Positions 13,377-21,829 of a stretch of 64,000 bases of DNA are shown here, piece after piece; the first letter of the stretch is position 1; the number at the start of each line of letters is the position of its first letter. The notes beneath the pieces were generated by a model, which worked only from the letters and a program-made list of their open reading frames with translations, made no database searches and was not told the origin of the DNA. Source of the stretch: Pseudoxanthomonas composti (GTDB lineage: Bacteria > Pseudomonadota > Gammaproteobacteria > Xanthomonadales > Xanthomonadaceae); NCBI RefSeq assembly GCF_004122095.1, contig NZ_SAWZ01000009.1:101692-165691 (forward strand), written 5' to 3'. A program made the position numbers and the translations under genes.

Positions 13377-13550
13377 ACTCACACAAGGGGTGGTCAGCGA
13401 GTAGGGCGGGTCGCGACCAGCTGGCGCGATGCTGGATCTCGCGGTCCAGATGAGGGCCGAGTTGCGGTTTGCACGCAAGCGGGTCTTATCGGCGCGGACC
13501 TCGTGCGATGGCGGATCACGATCCGCCCTACGCTTCTGTTGACTGCTGGT

Positions 13551-13610
13551 GTGGGAGCCGATTCATCGGCGAATGGGGCTTTCCCATGAAAGCCTTTCGT
13601 CGCTAAAGCG
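13551..13610. repeat. 60-bp dispersed repeat, copy 2
   Basis: Same orientation and length as copy 1, 234 bp away, with about five substitutions. It is followed directly by ten C residues. A diverged relative starting GTGGGAGCGG appears at about 53291. Confidence 0.8.
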
Positions 13611-13783
13611 CCCCCCCCCCAGGTGCAAGCCTGCTGGCGGTGTGGCGCTGCAGCAAGTAAGGTCGGGGACGGCCGCAGGGATCCGCGGAATGGTGCTTGT
13701 GCCGCTCGCCGCGGCTGGGCGTGGGCGTCCAGGGATGACGCTGCGCCGGTGTGTCGTTCCTCCTCCCACCCTGAGGTCCTCGC

Positions 13784-14242
13784 ATGAAGGTATCGATCCG
13801 TTCCCGTGGTTTCTCCCGCGTCGTGTGTCTGTGCGCGCTGCTGGCCTTCGCCAGCGGTGCCGCGGCCGGCGAACTGCAGTACTTCCGTCCCGCCGGCAGC
13901 AAGGCCCCGTATGCGGCGGCGGTCAAGGCCGGTGACACCGTGTACGTGTCCGGCCAGCTGGGTGCGGGCGCCGACGGCAAGTTGCCGGCGGATTTCGAGA
14001 CCCAGGCGCGCAACACCATGGCCAATGTCGCCACCGCGTTGAAGTCCGCAGGCCTGGGCATGGACGATGTCAGCCACTGCACGGCCATGATCACCGACAT
14101 GAGCAACTGGGCCACCTTCAACAGCGTGTATGTCGCGGCGTTCAAGCCCGATCACCTGCCGGCGCGCAGCGCGATGGCAGTCAGCGCCTTGCCGATGGGC
14201 GCGCTGGTGGAGGTGGACTGCAAGGCCTACGCGGGCAAGTGA
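13784..14242 (+). CDS. Exported RidA/YjgF-family protein
   Basis: A 152-residue protein with a clear signal peptide (about residues 1-28, cleavage near GAAAG), then a complete RidA domain: GDTVYVSGQLG, ARNTMANVATALKSAGLGMDDVSHCTAMITDM, and the C-terminal PARSAM with the conserved Arg and VEVD with the conserved acidic residue. Cytoplasmic RidA hydrolyses reactive enamine/imine intermediates from PLP enzymes; what a periplasmic version does is unclear. It stands alone between repeat-rich spacers. Confidence 0.85.
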   Translation: MKVSIRSRGFSRVVCLCALLAFASGAAAGELQYFRPAGSKAPYAAAVKAGDTVYVSGQLGAGADGKLPADFETQARNTMANVATALKSAGLGMDDVSHCTAMITDMSNWATFNSVYVAAFKPDHLPARSAMAVSALPMGALVEVDCKAYAGK

Positions 14243-14257
14243 GGCCATTGCACGGGC

Positions 14258-14504
14258 GCGGTGGATGAGCAGAGCGTCATCCACCCTACGGTGCTGGGAT
14301 TGAGGAACGAGTGGAGAGGAACGAGGAACGAGTCAAAGCGAGTTTCCATGCGTTGCTCGAAACAGCTGGAGTCGCGTAGGGTGGACAACGCGTAGCTTGT
14401 CCACCAAGGCCCCCGACGGGGCGCATGAGTACGAGGAGCGACCAAAGGCGAGCTTTCACTCGTTCCTCGTTCCTCTCAACTCGTTCCTCTCTATCCGTTC
14501 CTCG
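14258..14504. repeat. Mosaic of palindromic repeats between ridA-like gene and histidine kinase
   Basis: In order: a GGTGGATGA..TCATCCACC palindrome (14260-14285); the left arm of a GGAACGAG element (about 14303-14333); a GTAGGGTGGACAACGCG..CTTGTCCACC palindrome (14376-14405); and the right arm of the GGAACGAG element (about 14458-14500). The second palindrome looks inserted into the loop of the GGAACGAG element. The same two palindromes recur as a composite at 35634-35975. Confidence 0.8.
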
Positions 14505-14519
14505 AACCAGCCCAGCCCC

Positions 14520-15845
14520 TCACGCCGGCAAATGCAACATCACGCACAGCCCACCGCCCTCGCGGTTGTGCAGGGAGATGCGGCCACCGTGAGCTTCGAC
14601 GATCTCGCGCGTCAGGGCCAGGCCCAACCCGGTGCCGTTGCGCTTGGTCGAGTAGAACGGCACCAGCGCGTTCTGCAGCACCGCCTCGTTCATTCCGCTG
14701 CCGCGGTCCATGACCTCCAGGCGCACGTGGCCTGGAACCGGCAGGATACGCAGGGTCACCTCCGCCGGGTCGCCGCCGGATTCGTGGGCGTTCTTCAGCA
14801 GGTTGAGCAGGGCCTGGCCGAGCTGGGCGTGGTCGATGCGGCTGTGCAGGTCCTGGGACTGGCCCTCCAGGCGGAAGCCGATCTGCGAACGCAGGCTGGC
14901 CAGATAGCTGGCCCATTCGACGCCCTGCAGGTTGGGCTGCGGCAGCTTGGCAAAGCGCGCATAGCCGCGAATGAACTCCTCCAGGTGCCGTGCGCGCTCC
15001 TCGATGGTGGAGAACACCGGGCCGAGCTGGTCGGTGCGTCCGCGCCTGACCAGCTCACCGCCCGAGTGGGCCAGCGAGGCGATCGGCGCCAGCGAGTTGT
15101 TGAGCTCGTGGCTGATCACGCGGATGACCTTCTTCCAGGTCTGCACTTCCTGCCGGCGCAGCTCGGTGGTCAGGCGCCACAGCTGCAACAGCTCCTGGCG
15201 ACGGCCGTTGAGCTGGTACTGCCGTCGGGTGAGGTGATAGACCTGTTCCTCGCCGCCTTCCTCTTCGGATGCCACGGCGAACAGGCTGTCGCCGCCTCGC
15301 TCCAGGGCTTCCACCATTTCCCGTGGCGCGTGCTGCAGCACGTGGTCGAAGGGGTAGCCCTCCATCCGGCGCCCGCCATGCAGCAGGGTGCGCGCCGCGA
15401 CGTTGGCGAAGACCACGCGGCGTTCGCCATCGCCGCCGGGCGTGAGCAGCAGCATCGCCACCGGCGTGTGCTGCACCATGGTGTCCAGCAGCAGCTCGCG
15501 TTGCACCAGGCCCTGGCGCTGGTCGCGCAGCACCTGGCCCATCTCGCCGTGCGCCTCGACCAGGCGCGCCAGTTCGTCGTCGCCGGCCCAGTGGATGCCG
15601 AAGTTGTATTCGCCATCGCGGTAGCTGTTGGTCGCCCCGCTCAGGGCGCGGAACAGCGAGTTGACCGGGCGCAGGGCGCGGTGCACGCACCAGGTCACCC
15701 AGGCCAGCACGGCTGGCGCACAGATCAAGGCGCACAGCCAGGGATCGTCGATCCAGTGGCCCACCACCGCCGGCAGTACCAGCGCCACGATGAAGGCGGG
15801 CAGCAGCCACAGCAGCAGGCGGCCGGCCAGCGAGCGCTTGATCAT
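14520..15845 (-). CDS. NtrY-like membrane sensor histidine kinase
   Basis: A 441-residue kinase, partner of the regulator just upstream. Two membrane helices (about residues 8-28 and 34-54) are followed by a HAMP-like linker, a PAS-like region (about 115-235), an H-box with phospho-acceptor His246 (VISHELNNSLAPI), and a full ATPase domain with LLNLLKNAHES, MDRGSGM and GTGLGLALTREIV. There is almost no periplasmic loop, so it probably senses within the membrane or cytoplasm, as proposed for NtrY-type and small-loop antibiotic-sensing kinases. It lies 25 bases after the regulator gene and is co-transcribed with it. Confidence 0.88.
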   Translation of the reverse strand: MIKRSLAGRLLLWLLPAFIVALVLPAVVGHWIDDPWLCALICAPAVLAWVTWCVHRALRPVNSLFRALSGATNSYRDGEYNFGIHWAGDDELARLVEAHGEMGQVLRDQRQGLVQRELLLDTMVQHTPVAMLLLTPGGDGERRVVFANVAARTLLHGGRRMEGYPFDHVLQHAPREMVEALERGGDSLFAVASEEEGGEEQVYHLTRRQYQLNGRRQELLQLWRLTTELRRQEVQTWKKVIRVISHELNNSLAPIASLAHSGGELVRRGRTDQLGPVFSTIEERARHLEEFIRGYARFAKLPQPNLQGVEWASYLASLRSQIGFRLEGQSQDLHSRIDHAQLGQALLNLLKNAHESGGDPAEVTLRILPVPGHVRLEVMDRGSGMNEAVLQNALVPFYSTKRNGTGLGLALTREIVEAHGGRISLHNREGGGLCVMLHLPA

Positions 15846-15870
15846 GCCTGGCGGCTCCTCGGCGGCAGGC

Positions 15871-17205
15871 TCATTCGCGCGGAATGCCGTGGCGGTCCAT
15901 GCGACGGTAAAGCGCCTGGCGGCTCAGGCCCAGTTCGGTCGCGGCTTGGGCGATCACCCCGCCTGCGCGCGCCAGGGCCGACTCGATCTGCGCCTTGTCC
16001 GGCTCGTGCGCGGTCACCGGGCGCGGGGCGCTGGGTGCGGCCGGCAGCTTGAGGTCCTCGGCCTCGATGCGCGGACCCATCGACAGCAGGCTGGCGCGCT
16101 GGATCACGTTGCGCAACTCGCGCACATTGCCCGGCCAGGGGTGCCGCAGCAGCGCGGCGCGCGCGCTCTCGCCGATGGGCTTGTCGGAAAAATGCAGGGC
16201 CAGCGGCAGGATGTCGCCCGACCGTTCGGCCAGCGAGGGCAGGGCCAGTTCGATCGCGTTGAGCCGGTAGTACAGGTCCTCGCGGAAGCTGCCGGCGCGG
16301 ATCATCGCCGGCAGGTCGGCATTGGTGGCGCTGATCACCCGCACCTGCACGTGGCGCTCGCGGTTGGAGCCCAGCCGCTCGAACTTGCCGGTCTCCAGCA
16401 CCCGCAGCAGTTTCATCTGCCCGGCCAGCGGCAGGTTGCCGATCTCGTCCAGGAACAGGGTGCCGCCATCGGCGGCCTCGAACTTGCCTTCGCGCGCCTT
16501 GTTGGCGCCGGTGTAGGCGCCGGCATCGGCGCCGAACAGCTCGGCCTCGATCAGCTCGGCCGGCAGCGCGCCGCAGTTGAGCGTGACGAAGGCGCCGCCG
16601 CGCACGGACGAGTTGGCCTGCACGATTTCGGCCAGCTTCTCCTTGCCGCTGCCGTTGGGGCCGGTGATCAGCACCGGCAGATCCGAGCGCGCGACCTGGC
16701 AGGCCAGGGCCAGCACGCGTTCGCTGGCCGCATCGTCGAACACCACCCCGCGCAGGTCGTACTTCTGCGCCAGCTGCATGCGCTGGCTGCGCTCGCGCGC
16801 CTGGCGGCGCGCCAGTTCCTGGCGGGTCTCGGACAGCTCCAGCAGGGTGTTGACGGTGGCCAGCAGGCGGCGATCGTCCCAGGGCTTGCCCAGGTAGTCG
16901 GCCGCGCCGGCCTTGACCAGTTCCACCGCCGCTTCCAGATGCGTCCAGGCGGTCAGCAGGATCACCGGCAGGTCCGGGTGACGCGCGCGGATCTGCGCGA
17001 ACAGCGCCTGGCCCTCTTCGCCGCTGGTGGTGTCGGCGCTGAAGTTCATGTCCTGGATGACCAGGTCGATGCCCCCGCGGTCCAGCAGCGCCAGGCCGGC
17101 CTGCGGGTCGTGCGCATGCACCGTGTGGATGTCGTGCAGCGAAAACAGCACGCTCAGGGCGGTGACCACGGCCGGGTTGTCATCGATGATCAGGATGTTG
17201 GGCAT
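15871..17205 (-). CDS. NtrC-family sigma-54 response regulator
   Basis: A 444-residue activator of sigma-54 promoters. The receiver domain has DD at 8-9, phospho-acceptor Asp52 (VIQDMNF) and Lys107. The AAA+ domain has Walker A GPNGSGKE (182-189), the sigma-54 loop as GAYTGA (229-234, Tyr in place of the usual Phe), and Walker B TLFLDEIG (249-256). The Fis-type helix-turn-helix ends the protein ([21 protein letters not shown]). The neighbouring ABC operon has a sigma-54 promoter with upstream palindromes, the natural target. Confidence 0.92.
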   Translation of the reverse strand: MPNILIIDDNPAVVTALSVLFSLHDIHTVHAHDPQAGLALLDRGGIDLVIQDMNFSADTTSGEEGQALFAQIRARHPDLPVILLTAWTHLEAAVELVKAGAADYLGKPWDDRRLLATVNTLLELSETRQELARRQARERSQRMQLAQKYDLRGVVFDDAASERVLALACQVARSDLPVLITGPNGSGKEKLAEIVQANSSVRGGAFVTLNCGALPAELIEAELFGADAGAYTGANKAREGKFEAADGGTLFLDEIGNLPLAGQMKLLRVLETGKFERLGSNRERHVQVRVISATNADLPAMIRAGSFREDLYYRLNAIELALPSLAERSGDILPLALHFSDKPIGESARAALLRHPWPGNVRELRNVIQRASLLSMGPRIEAEDLKLPAAPSAPRPVTAHEPDKAQIESALARAGGVIAQAATELGLSRQALYRRMDRHGIPRE

Positions 17206-17276
17206 TGCGTCGCTGGATCAATGATGGATGACGGGGGCGCTGGCCGCACTCGCGCCCGGGATGGGCGGGCACGCAC

Positions 17277-17747
17277 TCAGTCGCTGCGGTGACCGTAGCT
17301 GAGCACGCGGGTGATGGTCCATTGCCCATCCTGCCGATGCCAGACGATGGTGAAATCGGCAAGGCCTTCGCAGCGCTGTTCGCCGGCGTGGCAGAAGCGA
17401 TGCTGCCCCTGCTCGATGGCGCCGAAATCCTTGATCGGATACACCTTCAGGCTGCCGGGCACCAGCTGGCGGGTGAAGTGGCCGCAGGCGTACTTGCGGG
17501 TGTTGTCCAGCATCTGCTCGCGCGTCCAGGTCACCCCGCCGGTGTCGTGGTAGAACTCGACCTTGGGGTCGAAGAAGGCGGCATGCTCGGCCAGCCTGGC
17601 CGGATCCTGGCACTGATTGAAGGCACCGAACACCCGCGCATCCAGGTCGGCGATGGTGTCCTGCAGGCTGGCCGGCTCGGCGGCCGGCGCTAGCCCTGCC
17701 GCGAAGGTGCAGGCCAGCAGGGCCAGGGCCCGGATCGTCATGCGCAT
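17277..17747 (-). CDS. Exported SnoaL/NTF2-like protein
   Basis: A 156-residue protein with a signal peptide (about residues 1-21, cleavage at GLAPAAE). The mature part fits the NTF2-like DUF4440 pattern: an N-terminal helix (LQDTIADLDARVFGAFNQC), then EHAAFFDPKVEFYHDTGG and the C-terminal DFTIVWHRQDGQWTITRVLSYGH. Such folds are ligand-binding or ketosteroid-isomerase-like; no catalytic assignment is possible. The ATG at 17747 follows AAAGGGG. It sits between the ABC operon and the two-component genes, on the same strand. Confidence 0.75.
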   Translation of the reverse strand: MRMTIRALALLACTFAAGLAPAAEPASLQDTIADLDARVFGAFNQCQDPARLAEHAAFFDPKVEFYHDTGGVTWTREQMLDNTRKYACGHFTRQLVPGSLKVYPIKDFGAIEQGQHRFCHAGEQRCEGLADFTIVWHRQDGQWTITRVLSYGHRSD

Positions 17748-17876
17748 CGTCGATATCCCCTTTGAGTTCCGCAGGTCGCTGGCGCGGCTGGCACTGCGTT
17801 CAGCGCAGTTGCCGGGCAAGTCCCAGCGATGGACGGGAGCCGCAGTGTACAAGTGGCTCCCATGGTTTTTCGAGCG

Positions 17877-17909
17877 CCGATCGCGCAGGTCTTTGCCCTG
17901 CGCGATCGG
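17877..17909 (-). terminator. Strong hairpin after the ABC efflux operon
   Basis: A perfect 13-bp stem (CCGATCGCGCAGG with its complement, arms 17877-17889 and 17897-17909) with a 7-base loop lies 18 bases after the last permease stop. There is no T-run on the minus strand, so it may block or stabilise the 3' end rather than terminate efficiently. Confidence 0.5.
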
Positions 17910-17927
17910 TAGATGGAACCGCTGCGC

Positions 17928-19154
17928 TTACGCCGAACGCGTGGCGATGGCCGGCGGCACCGCCGCGGCATGGCGGGCCGGGCCGAGCACGGCCAGCTGG
18001 CCCAGCACCCACAGCGAGATGGCCCCGACCGGCAGGTAGATCAGCGGCAGGCGCGGCAGCTCGTAGCGGCTCATCAGCAGGTGGTTGATGCCGTAGGCCA
18101 GCACCATGCCCAGCACGATGCCGATGCTGGCCAGCAGGAAGTTCTCGGTCTGGAAATACTGCAGGATCTGCCCGCGGGTGGCGCCCAAGGCGCGGCGGAT
18201 GCCGATCTGCTTGGTGCGCTGCTGCACCCAGAAGCTGGCAAGGCCCACGATGCCCAGCGCGGTGACGATCAGCAGGGCCAGGCACACACCGGTCAACATC
18301 CAGGCCATGGAACGGTCCTGGCGATAGAAGTCGGCACGGATGTCGCCGAACAGCTGCTGCTCCAGCACGATGCGGCTGTTGCTATTGGCCTGCAGCGCCT
18401 TGACCGCCGCTTCCATGACTTCCTGGCGGCGCGAGGCATCGGCGCGGATCAGGTAGTTGCCGCCCATGGTGTAGGGCAGGGCGACGGGCAGGATCATCGA
18501 GAAGTTGCTCTCGTCCTTGCCCCAGCCGTTGACGTTGGGCCGCACCAGGCGCTCGAGGACACCCACGATGCGGACCGGGTCCTGGCCGAATCCATAGATC
18601 ATCTTGCCCAGCGGATCCTGCTTGGGAAACAGCCGTTCGGCCAACGCCTTGGTAATCACCACCACGCCCGGCTTGATGCCGCGGAAGCCCGCCTTGTCGT
18701 CGTAAGCCTGGTAGTCCTCCGGCGTCAGCGCACGGCCTGCGACCAGTTTCAGCCCCAGCGTCTCGTGCATGGCCGGCCCGCCCATGTACATGGTGGCGTT
18801 CGGGCCCGGCGCCTTGGTGTCGGGTTGACTGTTGACCGAGGTGTTCCAGGACGAGTTCACCAGCGGCACCTGGTTGGTCATCTCGGCCTGCTTCACGCCC
18901 GGGATGGCGCGCAGCGCGGCCAGGTCCTCGCGGGTCAGGGCCATGGCGCGTTCGTCCTGGCCGATGCCGGTGATCTGGATGCGTATCAACTCGTCTTCGG
19001 CGATGCCGGTGGTGGTGCTGATGGACTCGATGCGTTGGCTGATCAGGAATACCGCGTTGCAAATGATGGCGCAGCTCAACGCGATCTCCAGCACGATCAG
19101 CGCAGCGGCGGTCTTGTGCCGCGACAGCGTGGAGAGGATGGGGCGGATATCCAT
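17928..19154 (-). CDS. MacB/FtsX-type ABC permease, second B-type copy
   Basis: A 408-residue permease: N-terminal helix (about 17-39), a large periplasmic domain, then three C-terminal helices with the FtsX-domain segment TKQIGIRRALGATRGQI. It is a paralogue of the permease at 20604-21821: both start (M/L)(D/E)I(R/K)PILS, share RH..AALLI..EIAL and end PPVIATRSA / PPAIATRSA. It is the last gene of the operon, 126 bases after the preceding permease, and that gap carries a GGAACGAG repeat. Confidence 0.88.
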   Translation of the reverse strand: MDIRPILSTLSRHKTAAALIVLEIALSCAIICNAVFLISQRIESISTTTGIAEDELIRIQITGIGQDERAMALTREDLAALRAIPGVKQAEMTNQVPLVNSSWNTSVNSQPDTKAPGPNATMYMGGPAMHETLGLKLVAGRALTPEDYQAYDDKAGFRGIKPGVVVITKALAERLFPKQDPLGKMIYGFGQDPVRIVGVLERLVRPNVNGWGKDESNFSMILPVALPYTMGGNYLIRADASRRQEVMEAAVKALQANSNSRIVLEQQLFGDIRADFYRQDRSMAWMLTGVCLALLIVTALGIVGLASFWVQQRTKQIGIRRALGATRGQILQYFQTENFLLASIGIVLGMVLAYGINHLLMSRYELPRLPLIYLPVGAISLWVLGQLAVLGPARHAAAVPPAIATRSA

Positions 19155-19176
19155 GGAAGGCTCCTGGGGATTGAGG

Positions 19177-19290
19177 AACGAGTGGAGAGGAACGAGAAAC
19201 GAGTCAGAGCAGGAGAGGCGAGCGAGATTTGCGGCGTGGGCCTATCTCTCGTTTCTCGTTCCTCCCCACTCGTTCCTGCTTCACTGGCTC
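19177..19290. repeat. GGAACGAG inverted repeat, copy 4
   Basis: The left arm GAACGAGTGGAGAGGAACG and the right arm CTCGTTTCTCGTTCCTC flank a ~40-base loop between two permease genes. It is the same family as the atpD-atpC spacer element. Confidence 0.85.
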
Positions 19291-20588
19291 TTGAGCTGCA
19301 CAGCCGGCGTGATCTGCATGGCGCGCCAGGCCGGAAGCAGGCCGGCCAGCAGGCTGGCGACCAGGGCCAGGACAAAGGTGGTCAGCAGCATCGCCGGGTC
19401 CAGCTGCGCCAGTTCGGCGTAATCGGCCGGCTGCTGGCGCACCAGCCACAGGCCGGTCAGGGCCAGCAGCAGGCCGAGCAGGCCGCCGGCCAGGCCAACG
19501 GTGGCCGCCTCGACCAGGCACTGGTTGAAGATCTCCTGGCGCGAGGCGCCCAGTGCGCGGCGTACGCCGATCTCGCCGCTGCGGCGCAGGAACTTGGCCA
19601 GCAGAAGGCCGACGGTGTTGAGCAGGCACACGGCCAGGAAGCCCATCGCCAGCCACAGCTGCAGGCGCACGTCCGACGGCACCACGCGCTGGAACTCTAG
19701 CCATTCCATGGTGTTGCGCAGCTCCGGCTCGCGGTTGAGCTGGAAGCGCCCGGCACGGTGCTGTTCCTGCACGTAGTTCTGCAGGTAGCGCTTGTAGTCG
19801 GCGGCCTTGGCCGGCGTGTCCAGCTGCACCCAGTACTGCATCCACATGCAGCCGGCGCCGATGTCGGTGTCGCGTACGCCCTCCTCGCGCTGGCGGAAGC
19901 AGTCCATGTTGCCGCTGCGCGACATGTCAACATCGCGCGAGGTGCTGAAGGGCACATACACCTGCTCGGGCTTGGAAAAGCTCGGACTGGTCAGGTCGTA
20001 GAACTTCGGCGTAGGCCGCCAATCGTCGAGCACGCCGACGATGCGGAAGTTGTGCTGATCCACGCGGATGTCCTTGCCCACGCTGTCCTGCCCATCGAAC
20101 AGCTTGTCGTTGAGCTCCTTGGTGATCACCACCACGCGGGCGCGGTTCGCATCGGCCTGCGCGTCCCAGCCCTGGCCGAACAGGAACGGGGTACGGAACA
20201 TGGGGAAGAAGTCGGCGGAGTTGAAGCGCGCCTCCACGTTCATCGGCTTGAGATCATTGCGCGCAGGCTCGATGCCCACGTTGCCCCAGGCCATCAGCAC
20301 CTGGCGATCGCCCTTGGCATCGCGCAGCAGGTTCTCGGCATCGGCGCGGGTGAACTGGGTCGGCAGCGGCTCGCTTTCGATGCCTGGATAGGTATCGCGC
20401 GCATCGATCTGCGGCGTGTACAGATTCTGGCTGTGCCCGGGCATCGGGTCACCAGACAGCACATGGAACACCGTCAGGGTGGTCATCGAGGCGCCGATGC
20501 CCAGCCCGATGGCCAGCACCATCAGCGCGGTCAGCACCTTGTGGCGCTTGAAGCTGCGCAGCGCCAGGTTGAAGTAGTAAGCCAGCAT
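19281..20588 (-). CDS. MacB/FtsX-type ABC permease, second A-type copy
   Basis: A 435-residue permease with an N-terminal helix (LTALMVLAIGLGIGASMTTLT), a large periplasmic domain with paired cysteines near residue 215 and 235, and three C-terminal helices around FLRRSGEIGVRRALGASR. It is a paralogue of 21830-23152 (shared SGDPMPG/SGDPLPG, WRPTP(K/Q)FY, VVPSDVRLQ). It starts 15 bases after the preceding B-type permease. The operon thus holds two A-B pairs. Confidence 0.9.
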   Translation of the reverse strand: MLAYYFNLALRSFKRHKVLTALMVLAIGLGIGASMTTLTVFHVLSGDPMPGHSQNLYTPQIDARDTYPGIESEPLPTQFTRADAENLLRDAKGDRQVLMAWGNVGIEPARNDLKPMNVEARFNSADFFPMFRTPFLFGQGWDAQADANRARVVVITKELNDKLFDGQDSVGKDIRVDQHNFRIVGVLDDWRPTPKFYDLTSPSFSKPEQVYVPFSTSRDVDMSRSGNMDCFRQREEGVRDTDIGAGCMWMQYWVQLDTPAKAADYKRYLQNYVQEQHRAGRFQLNREPELRNTMEWLEFQRVVPSDVRLQLWLAMGFLAVCLLNTVGLLLAKFLRRSGEIGVRRALGASRQEIFNQCLVEAATVGLAGGLLGLLLALTGLWLVRQQPADYAELAQLDPAMLLTTFVLALVASLLAGLLPAWRAMQITPAVQLKSQ

Positions 20589-20603
20589 GATGAGCTCCTT
20601 GGT

Positions 20604-21821
20604 TCAGGCACTGCGTGTAGCGATGACGGGAGGGACGGCGGCCGCGCGTAATGCCGGGCCGAGCACGGCCAGTTGGCCGACGGCCCACAGCAGCGCGGCG
20701 CCTGCCGGCAGGTAGAACAGCGGCAGCCGGTTCAGCTCGAAGTAGTGCATCAGCAACTGGTTGCCGCCGTAGGCCAGCAGCATGCCCAGGGCGATGCCGC
20801 CGGTGGAAAGCAGGAAATTCTCGGTCTGGAAATAGCGCAGGATGTCGCCACGGGTGGCGCCCAGGGCGCGGCGCACGCCGATCTGCTTGGTGCGCTGTGC
20901 GACCCAGAAACTGGCCAGGCCGACGATGCCCAGCGCGGTGACCAGCAGCATGGCGATGGCCACGGTCACCAGCAGCCCGGTCATGGCGCGATCGCGCTGG
21001 AAATAGCGTTCGCGCAATTCGCCCAAGGTGCGGCTGCGGGCCTGGTCGATCACGGCCTCCGGGATGGCACGCGCCAGTGCCTGGCGGGCGGCCTGCGCTA
21101 CCCGCGACACATCGAGCGGATCGGCCCGGACCACATAGGTGCCGACCTGCGCATCGTCGCGGGTGGGCACCACCACCGACCATTCCTGGGCGGCCGCGCC
21201 GTCCTCGCTGCCACCGGGCGTGGGATGGGCCAAATGCGCCAGGATCCCTGCCACCTGCAGCCTCGAGTCGCCCGACCAGAAACTCTTGCCCAGCGCGTTT
21301 TCTCCCGGCCACAGATGCGTGGCCAGCGCCTGGGTGATCCAGACGCGGCTGGACGGGGGCAGGAAACCGTCCAGTGCCTGGAAATCCTCCGGAGCAAAGC
21401 CGGTGCCCTGCACCGGCCGCAGGCCCAGTGCCGCCACCGCGTCCGGACCGAACGTGTAGAAGTGCGGCACGCCGAGATAGTGTTCGCCGTCCTGCTCGAG
21501 CCTGATCCCGGCATTAAGGGCAATCTCGCCGAAGGGGACGCTGTTGAGCACACCGGCCGCGCGTACGCCGGGGATGGCGCGCAGCGCCGCCAGCGCACGG
21601 GCATTGACGTCGGCGTTGACGCAGCCATCGCAGCCATTCAACGCGACGATGGCCAGCGACGACTCGTCCACGCCGCTCTGCACGCGCATCAGGTCCAGCC
21701 GCGTGGCGATCAGGAACAGCGCGTTGCACAGCACCGCGCAGGCCAGGGCGATCTCGAAGGTGATCAGCAGCGCGGCAACGCGGTGGCGGCCCAGCGCGGA
21801 CAGGATGGGTTTGATCTCCAA
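20604..21821 (-). CDS. MacB/FtsX-type ABC permease, first B-type copy
   Basis: A 405-residue permease of the same build as its paralogue at 17928-19154. It starts EIKPILSALGRHRVAALLI and has the FtsX segment TKQIGVRRALGATRGDI. The TTG at 21821 is chosen: it lies nine bases after the upstream stop, TGAGG sits as a ribosome-binding site, and the protein then aligns with the ATG-started paralogue. Upstream codons of the open frame overlap the previous gene and are not coding. Confidence 0.88.
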   Translation of the reverse strand: MEIKPILSALGRHRVAALLITFEIALACAVLCNALFLIATRLDLMRVQSGVDESSLAIVALNGCDGCVNADVNARALAALRAIPGVRAAGVLNSVPFGEIALNAGIRLEQDGEHYLGVPHFYTFGPDAVAALGLRPVQGTGFAPEDFQALDGFLPPSSRVWITQALATHLWPGENALGKSFWSGDSRLQVAGILAHLAHPTPGGSEDGAAAQEWSVVVPTRDDAQVGTYVVRADPLDVSRVAQAARQALARAIPEAVIDQARSRTLGELRERYFQRDRAMTGLLVTVAIAMLLVTALGIVGLASFWVAQRTKQIGVRRALGATRGDILRYFQTENFLLSTGGIALGMLLAYGGNQLLMHYFELNRLPLFYLPAGAALLWAVGQLAVLGPALRAAAVPPVIATRSA

Positions 21822-21829
21822 GCGGGGCC

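Larger units (their letters stand above)
13258..13783. other. Repeat-rich intergenic region after glmU
   Basis: No gene is supported here. It holds two direct copies of a 60-bp repeat, two palindromes of the GTAGGGCGG family, and a run of ten C at 13611-13620. The poly-C tract is not in a usable reading frame. Confidence 0.7.

Noticed and set aside
13611..13620. C10 tract as a phase-variation switch
   Set aside because: No start codon or promoter is placed so that length change would switch a gene; the next gene starts 163 bases later in its own frame.
14397..16052. 551-codon plus-strand frame over the histidine kinase
   Set aside because: It is a shadow of the minus-strand kinase and regulator; composition is His/Gln/Ala-rich without domains.
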